From assembly GCA_009667805.1 (NCBI GenBank), contig CM019069.1, positions 96,817,204 to 96,881,203 on the forward strand: 64,000 bases of DNA, written 5' to 3'. The notes beneath the pieces are model-generated. The model had not been told where the DNA came from and ran no database searches. It saw only the letters and a program-made list of their open reading frames with translations. Of the stretch, positions 57,928 to 64,000 are shown piece after piece (the first letter of the stretch is position 1; every line of letters starts with the position of its first letter). The position numbers and the translations under genes were made by a program. The DNA is from Leptobrachium leishanense (lineage: Eukaryota; Chordata; Amphibia; Anura; Megophryidae).

Positions 57928-59049
57928 AGACAGGTGCATGTAGAGAGCCTGGCTAGCATTTCCCAGAAATAAACCAAAGCTGTAAACCTGGAGCCTTTCG
58001 TTGGCACAGTGAGCAGATGCTGGCTGCTACCTGAAAAACATGAGCCGTGACTTCAGGTTTGGTCAGAATAGAACTGGTTTAATCAATTTGACAAGCACAG
58101 ATTTTATGGGGACAGACAGGGGTCATATACATATAAAAGAATCACAGCCTCTTCTAGGAGGTCCTAATCAGACTGATACAGATAATTGCACAAACATTGA
58201 CTTCTTGGAATGAGAAATCTAATTACATTAGGTAGACAGAACAGTAAACACTACTTAAGAAGAAAGACAATGGGTGATTTTGATTGACAAATAGATTACA
58301 AAATACACAGATAGCAGCTACACACACAGACAGATAGTGAGACAGTAGTCTTGCATCATCCAGATTACGCAAACCTATTAAATTATACTGGTTCAACACA
58401 GAAATACTTTAAACCAAATTACAAACAGTTTGGCAATGTCCAAATGCCCTATGAACATTCTCTGCCATAATTATCCATAGTCCACGGGCACGAGGCTGGC
58501 ATTCGCTCTTCTCCAAGGGGCACACAGTCTTTGTGTAGTGCGGGCATTGCTGTGAGTGCCTGCACCAGCCAGTCCAAGACACTTGGAACACAAGTCACTG
58601 GAAATGTGGCGGAGGCTTCCATCACACTAATGACATTTCATTCGACCAAGTGGGGTGTTAAGAATGGCGCTACATGGGTCCAAACGACCCCCACCTGTCC
58701 TTGCAGCGGTGCAGCGGATTGTGTTTTAGATGAAACAATGCATGACTATGCATTGTGTCATCACCTCCACACTTGTTCCCAGTGTGGGAAGTGACAAGTT
58801 GTGTCATTGCAACAACTCTCTATACTTTATAATTAAAAAGTCTACAATGCTGCTGATTTTCAAAAAAAAAAGGAAAAACTAATTTTTTAAATTAAACGGA
58901 TATAGACTCTGGCCATAAAAAAGACACTTAATTTGACCTTGTGGGGTACTGTTAGTGTTCCAACCAGGCCTGGATTTATAATTAGGCAGAGTAGGCATGT
59001 GCCTACAGGCGCCTGCCACAAGGGGGCACCTTGCTCTGTGTGTGCAATT
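57928..59049. other. Intergenic; dispersed repeat shared with 13.1 kb
   Basis: 57945-58075 matches 13235-13100 in inverse orientation, differing at scattered positions. No gene is seen in 58076-59049. Confidence 0.4.
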
Positions 59050-59440
59050 ATTTATACTGCAGAGAGGTGCTGCCCCGCAGTGTGCGGATTCATATGCTGC
59101 ACTAATTATATGCTGCATTAATTATACTGCAGAGAGGTGCTGCCCCGCAGTGTGCGGATTCATATGCTGCACTAATTATACTGTAGAGTGCTGCCCTGCA
59201 GTGTGTGGATTCATATGCTGCATTAATTATACTTTAGAGTGCTGCCCCGCAGTGTGCGGATTCATATGCTGCATTAATTATACTGTAGAGTGCTGCCCCG
59301 CAGTGTGCGGATTCATATGCTGCATTAATTATAATGCAGAGAGGTGCTGCCCGGCAGTGTGCGGAATCATATGCTGCATTATTTTGTAGAAATGCTGCCC
59401 GTCAGTGTGCAGAATCAGATTCATGTGCTGCATTAATTTA
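59050..59440. repeat. 53-57 bp tandem repeat, about seven units
   Basis: Units contain GTGCTGCCCCGCAGTGTGCGG, ATTCATATGCTGCA and TTAATTATACTG. The frame is open across units only because of their length. Decays to the right after 59390. Confidence 0.85.
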
Positions 59441-59659
59441 TTTTTTTCCGTTTTAAATCATTTTTTTTTTTTTTTTTTTCATTCCAGATAATTTTGTTCA
59501 GCTTTTTTCCGTTTTAAAACATTTTATTCTGGTTTTAAATTTTTATTTTTAAAGTCAGACCATTTGGGTCAGTATTTTTTGCGTTTTTTAAATCGTTTTG
59601 TTCATTTTTTTTTTCTTTCATACCAGTTTAATATGATTAAATAAAGTTGTGCAATGCAT

Positions 59660-59956
59660 ATTCATAAGAAAAAAAGGATCTTTCTTAAAAAAATGATAGA
59701 ATCGGCAGAATTATCGTATCGACCGTAATATCGGAGCATCCGAAATACCATTAGTTTAAGTCAAAACGAATAGACACTTTGAAACAAAGAGAACAGACGA
59801 TCCGAAAAGACTGAAAATTTGCGATATTACGAAAAAAAGTCGATACGAAAAACAAGTCGAAACGAAAATCGTCCAAAAGGAACCGAAACGAAAATTTTAA
59901 AAATCCGAACGAGCCGAACCGAAACTAATCGAAAAAAAATCGGTGCACATCCCTAA
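59660..59956 (-). repeat. AT-rich CGAAA-type repeat with a hAT-like end
   Basis: Dense CGAAA/TCGAAAC words end in TCGGTGCACATCCCTA. On the minus strand this reads TAGGGATGTGCACCGA, a terminus style known from hAT-type MITEs. The second end and TSD are not resolved. Confidence 0.4.
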
Positions 59957-60580
59957 CAGGGCTACTCCCTGGGTTGGTTTGTGAGGACCAAGTGGGTTTT
60001 ATTACAAATCGTCAGGGCTCTGACAACACCAAAAAGATTCTAAACTTGATCCGCCTGATGGTCGATGACCACATCCCGGGACTTATTCTCTCAATAGATG
60101 CTGAAAAAGCATTTGATAGAGTACATTGGTTGTTCTTAAAGAAAGTGCTAGTTAAATTTGAGTTTCCCAAACCTATCTGTAAGACTATTTTTGCTTTATA
60201 TAGCACCCTAGCCGTAAAAGTTCTATGCTCTGGTTTTCTATCCCGACCCTTTAAGATTACAAATGACACAAGTCAAGGCTGCCCCCTTTCCCCTCTCCTT
60301 TTTCGCTTTGATGCTAGAACCTCTTGCTCAGTTCATCCGACAGACCGATGGAATAGAGGGGGTCTCCGTAGGCCCTAGGATAAATAAAGTGAGTCTATTT
60401 GCAGATGATGTTATGCTGACATTGACCTCCCCACCCACCTCCATTCCCACACTACATGCCCTGTTGCGAGATTATGGCCGTGTCTCTTATCATTCCATAA
60501 ATATCTCAAAATCGCAGGCCCTTCCGATTAGCCTAACAGACACAGATGTGGCCTCCCTGATATTGTCCTATAAATATGTG
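59957..60580 (+). pseudogene. L1-like LINE reverse transcriptase fragment
   Basis: Frame 1: DQVGFITNRQGSDNTKKILN, LILSIDAEKAFDRVHWLFLKKVL, and TSQGCPLSPLLF. The frame then slips by one base at a T5 run (60299-60303) to ALMLEPLAQFIRQTDGIEGV, KVSLFADDVMLTL with the catalytic FADD intact, and NISKSQALPISL. These are palm motifs of an L1-clade RT. Both ends are truncated; no tail is visible. Confidence 0.82.
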
Positions 60581-60682
60581 TTGTGTAAACACTACACGTT
60601 ACTTACTTGAGTATTAAACTGACACTGACGACACACACGAGCTACTTAAATTTAACTATGACTCTACCCTGCATGATACTAA

Positions 60683-61107
60683 GGCTAGGGTCAGACTGAG
60701 GCAGTGCGAACGCGCGTGCAGCCGCACTTAATCACGGCCGCACTAGCAGCAGATGCCGGGCAATGACGGCCAATATACGAAGTACGGTCGCACAAAAGTC
60801 CGGCTGCGCAACGCAAGTGGAAAATGAACGCATTTTTTCGAGAACGTGAAACCGCAGGTACTGACGTACAGAGTGCGCTGCGTCTGCTAGCGGCGTGTGT
60901 GTGTGATTAGGAGACGTCAGACGCTGCTAATGTCCGGCCAACATAACGTCCAGACACAAAAAGAGTTTTATTGATGATCCGTACAAAATCACGGACGAAA
61001 ATGCGCATAGTATGACCACTATCACGTATTCTGTGAAAAAATGCGTCCATTCGTTCGAACGCACTTTTTCACAGACAACATAAAAATGCGTTCGTCTGAC
61101 CCTAGCC
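60683..61107. mobile_element. MITE of the 428-bp family, TSD TAA
   Basis: GGCTAGGGTCAGAC ... GTCTGACCCTAGCC, flanked by TAA (60680-60682 and 61108-61110). 14-bp perfect terminal inverted repeats. Confidence 0.8.
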
Positions 61108-61548
61108 TAAAAGCTCACTGTTCCGATGGAAAAAAAACAGGTTATCTTGGTTTGTGTAGATATCGATAAAGGAAAAGGAAGGGGTTCCTAGTGGCGCAAC
61201 AATTATGTACAACAAATCACAAAGTCGTACTTGTGAACCAATAGATGCATATAAATCTTTACGGTTCGTATGAGAGCAACTTCACTGGTGCAGATTTTAA
61301 GATAAAGTGCTAATGTCACAGTTGGTGTGATATAAAGTGCATAATAATGCATCTTGCATTATTTTATATTAAGCCATTTTAACCTCTATTTTTTTTTTTT
61401 ATAAATTCTTTATTTTTGAAAGTTTGCATCGACATAGAAAGTCAACATAAAATGAAAAAGACCTCGCAGGGCCAAAATAAGTCATCTGTTAAACTATAGA
61501 AGAAAAACAAAAAAGTAATTTAAGATCATTCTCGGAAAACACACTTAA

Positions 61549-61974
61549 GGCTAGGGTCAGACTAGCGCAGTTTTAACGTGCGTTTAGCCGCACGAAATCA
61601 CGGCCGTACTAGCAGCAAATGACGTCCAATGCCGGGGAACATACGACGAACGGCCGCACGAACGTTCATCCGCGCAACGCAAGTGGCCAACGAACGCATT
61701 TTTTCGAGAACGTCAAACCGCTACTACTGACGTACAGAGTGCGCTGCGGCCGCATAGCGGCGTGTGTGTGTGATTAGGAGACGTCAGACGCTGCTAATGT
61801 CCGGCTAACATAACGTCCAGACTCAAAAAGTGTTTTATGATGATCCGTACAAAATCACGGACGAAAAGGCGCATAGTATGACCGCTATCGCGTATTCCGG
61901 GGGAAAATACGTACGTTCGTTCGACCGAACTTTTTCACGGACGACGTGAAAAATGCGTTCGTCTGACCCTAGCC
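61549..61974. mobile_element. MITE of the 428-bp family nested in the retroelement
   Basis: GGCTAGGGTCAGAC ... GTCTGACCCTAGCC with TAA on both sides (61546-61548, 61975-61977). Confidence 0.8.
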
Positions 61975-62651
61975 TAAATGTAAGGTCTCCTGCAAAAAAA
62001 AACACACACTAAAGTTTAAAGTCATCTGCGAAAAACACATTAAGATTTCAACGTCATCTACAAGGAATGCACTCAACAAAATCATCCCCTATTAGGGGGG
62101 TCTCATCCAAAAAACAGGTTATAGGGCACCAATGGCTTTTAGCAGAGAAACATTAAAAATTAAAAAAAAATAAAATAAAAAAAATAATAATAAAAAAAAA
62201 AAAGGACATCAAGCTGTAAGAGAAAGAGGGGGGGGGGAGGGAAGGGAATAAAAAGATGGCAAAGGCCAAAAATGTGCCTGCCTTGGCGACTACCCAGACG
62301 GTCCATAAGGCCGCAGGGAGGCCAAGGGGGAATAAAGGCACCTGGCCCGGCCACTCAGGAGCAAGCCGGGCACCAGGCCACGGTTGCGTCCCCGAGATGT
62401 CCCGGAATAGCCAAATAAAAAAAATAAAAAATAAATAAAAAAAATAAAAAAAAAACAACACACAAAACACTGCGTTCCGACAGGGATTATTACAGCTAGC
62501 AGAAAAGGGTCAGAGGAGTCCTGGAAAACAGAGTTCATAAGATGTGTCATAAAAATAATAAAATATAATAGCAAGGGTATACATCAAAATCAGTGTGGAG
62601 GGAGCGTTACGGCAGCGATGAGGGTGAGCACATCGAGACAAACTGAGGTCT

Positions 62652-63554
62652 TCAGCCGGTGTCTAGCCACAAGAAGGGACAGAGGCCATCCTCAGCCACA
62701 GCAACAGCCCGGTGTGCCCGTAGGGCAATCCGACCTTCAAGTGCCCCAGTAGCATCTCCAGCAGCGGCGATAAAATTACGAGGGGCACCCCGAACAGACT
62801 GCCCCTGGGCAGCTCCAACAGCCCTCTTAACAGTGCCATAAGCCCGGGAAAAGTTCAGTGTGCCACTGACAGTTCCAAACTGCACCACCTCTATTGCCGA
62901 TTCAAGGGGGACCGCGTCAGCCGGCTCGGTGGCCGCTCCACTGACGTGCAATCCGCAGGCAACCAGCACAGTACCAGCACTAGAGCCAAGGATCGATCCT
63001 AGGGGGGGGTCCAGTTCCAGAACCAGGTCCGCTCCCGGGTCTTCCGTTTCGGCTTCGTAGGCCCCATCATCGACAGCAGATAAAGGAGCATCCATGACGT
63101 CCAGCGTAAAGGCAACTGTAGACGCTGACTCCCGCGGGGCCTCGACTTCCTGGCTGATGTGCACCGTGGCCATCAACCGACGCCAGTCCCCTCTCGTGAG
63201 CAACTTCTCATCGGGACCCGAAAGCAGCGCCAAGCAGGCGTCCAGGTAGGACAGCATGGCACTCGTAGCCCTGGTAGGGGGAGGGGTACCTTCATGTCTC
63301 AAATCCGCACAGCAATCTATGACCTCCTCCCGATGGGTCTCTAATGCAGCCACGAGGCGTGGGCCCTCCACCTCAGCAGCCTGCACCGGACCTCCAGCCG
63401 CGATCGGAGCTCTCCAGGAAAACTGCGGAGGGAAGTAAGCCATCGGGAAGAAGGCCCCAAGATGGCCGCTAGCACGCTCTGGGGTCGTTAAACAGCCTAG
63501 AAATGAGTCTCTGTTCCGGAGGGGGGGACAATGCGGGCTCCGGAATGCAAACAC
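62652..63554 (-). CDS. Unidentified ORF (300 codons) of the poly(A) retroelement
   Basis: I do not recognise a domain. The frame starts near the element's 5' end and is open for 903 bp. It is Ala/Glu/Pro-rich and acidic in the middle (AEVEGPRLVAALETHREEV, LSYLDACLALLSGPDEKLL, EAETEDPGADLVLELDPPLG). The VEGP...LD.CLALL part is recognisable in copy 1 (minus strand, about 4175-3990), broken there. Conservation of the peptide between divergent copies hints at former coding use, but high GC alone lengthens ORFs. It could be an ORF1-like protein or a 5' UTR. Confidence 0.35.
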   Translation of the reverse strand: MFAFRSPHCPPLRNRDSFLGCLTTPERASGHLGAFFPMAYFPPQFSWRAPIAAGGPVQAAEVEGPRLVAALETHREEVIDCCADLRHEGTPPPTRATSAMLSYLDACLALLSGPDEKLLTRGDWRRLMATVHISQEVEAPRESASTVAFTLDVMDAPLSAVDDGAYEAETEDPGADLVLELDPPLGSILGSSAGTVLVACGLHVSGAATEPADAVPLESAIEVVQFGTVSGTLNFSRAYGTVKRAVGAAQGQSVRGAPRNFIAAAGDATGALEGRIALRAHRAVAVAEDGLCPFLWLDTG

Positions 63555-63700
63555 CCGGCAGCCAGACCCGTCGGGACCACAGCAGGGAAATTACAGCGGG
63601 TAAAAACACCAAAAATATCCTAGTTCCAGGGATAGATATCAGAGCACTGCCAAAACACGTCTTCTCCCTACAGCGTCCGGCCACCTTAACCTCTATTTTT

Positions 63701-64000
63701 AATAAAGATATCAATTGGAGCAATATTCCATTTTAATCTCCCCCCCCCTCTTTTAGGGTCTTTTAATCATCCTGCAACATTTCCAACAATAATTTATTTG
63801 TTAAAGCAACCCTTCTTTTATTCATTTTAGTCCCTTTTCTCCTCTCCTCTTTTAGCTATTTATCTATAGGATCTCTTACTGGTAACTAAAAAACCAATAA
63901 CTTTTAGATAGAAATTGGCCATAAACAGTATGCGCTTCCATTAGGACAGACAGAAGTGAGTCGGATCCTTAAGTTGGACACTGTACCACCATAAGGTCTT
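63701..64000. other. Intergenic end of window
   Basis: AT-rich. No gene or repeat boundary is seen. Confidence 0.4.

Larger units (their letters stand above)
61394..63685 (-). mobile_element. Poly(A) non-LTR retroelement, copy 2, with 15-bp TSD
   Basis: Direct repeats TTAACCTCTATTTTT at 61379-61393 and 63686-63700 flank it. The minus-strand 3' end is A-rich, after AAAAATAAAGAATTTAT. The 5' end (63685) starts TGGCCGGACGCTGTAGG, matching copy 1. A 426-bp MITE sits inside at 61549-61974. The 5' kilobase is GC-rich and open. No reverse transcriptase is visible, so mobilisation by an L1-type enzyme is likely. Confidence 0.8.

Noticed and set aside
59050..59440. Cys-rich peptide repeats (130-codon frame) as a secreted protein
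   Set aside because: Generated by a 53-57 bp tandem repeat. The frame is open by chance and ends where the array decays.
63159..63344. Small plus-strand frames within the poly(A) retroelement and similar ones at 2.8-4.4 kb
   Set aside because: They oppose the element's own orientation and lack conservation between copies.

Overview
The window is repeat-dominated vertebrate nuclear DNA. No host protein-coding gene is recognisable. The only host gene I can support is a tRNA-Thr(CGT) at 19126-19197. The repeat mix is Tc1, CR1/Rex1-like and L1-like LINEs, BEL/Pao, two Ty3/gypsy lineages including Gmr1-like elements, Helitron, and many short TTAA- or TAA-flanked elements. This fits an amphibian, probably a frog, or a comparable non-amniote vertebrate. 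The species cannot be read from the sequence.

Left flank (1-22254): a decayed Tc1 transposon end, a CR1/Rex1-type LINE 3' end, a poly(A) retroelement with an 11-bp target-site duplication (2799-4511), a young Gmr1-like LTR retrotransposon (5195-10640), an L1 reverse-transcriptase fragment, an LTR-only insertion with TSD AGAG (17488-18148), the tRNA gene, and tandem copies of a TTAA-bounded repeat called 'family A' here.

Centre (22255-56122): I read this as one Helitron of about 33.9 kb on the minus strand, enlarged by nested insertions. Its 3' end (CTAG preceded by a 6-bp-stem hairpin) is at 22255. Its 5' end (TC) is at 56122. The two flanks join without gap or overlap into an uninterrupted family A repeat, as comparison with the copy at 19725-20901 shows. 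Inside lie a decayed PIF1-type helicase (22365-24866), a Rep segment, a BEL/Pao element (25335-31104), a Gmr1-like element (31105-42470) whose 5' LTR holds both an LTR-only insertion (31255-32347) and a young gypsy element with a PNMA-like gag (32524-39025), then a second copy of the Rep segment, a solo BEL LTR, and the Helitron N-terminus (to 45001). The remaining 11 kb to the 5' end is mostly three arrays of a 12/24-bp minisatellite (about 6 kb in total), interrupted by a 3.5-kb composite segment with internal repeats.

Right flank (56123-64000): the rest of the split family A repeat, a 53-57 bp tandem array, an AT-rich repeat with a hAT-like end, another L1 fragment, copies of a ~428-bp TAA-flanked element, and a second copy of the poly(A) retroelement family with a 15-bp TSD (61394-63685).

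The open frames that survive belong to transposable elements. The best preserved is the 1403-codon gypsy ORF at 33658-37869. The 300-1000 codon ORFs in the minisatellite arrays are artefacts of repeat units divisible by three. The duplicated Rep + BEL-LTR junction (24870-25947 and 42471-43545) is either a real unequal exchange or a haplotype mis-join in the assembly.
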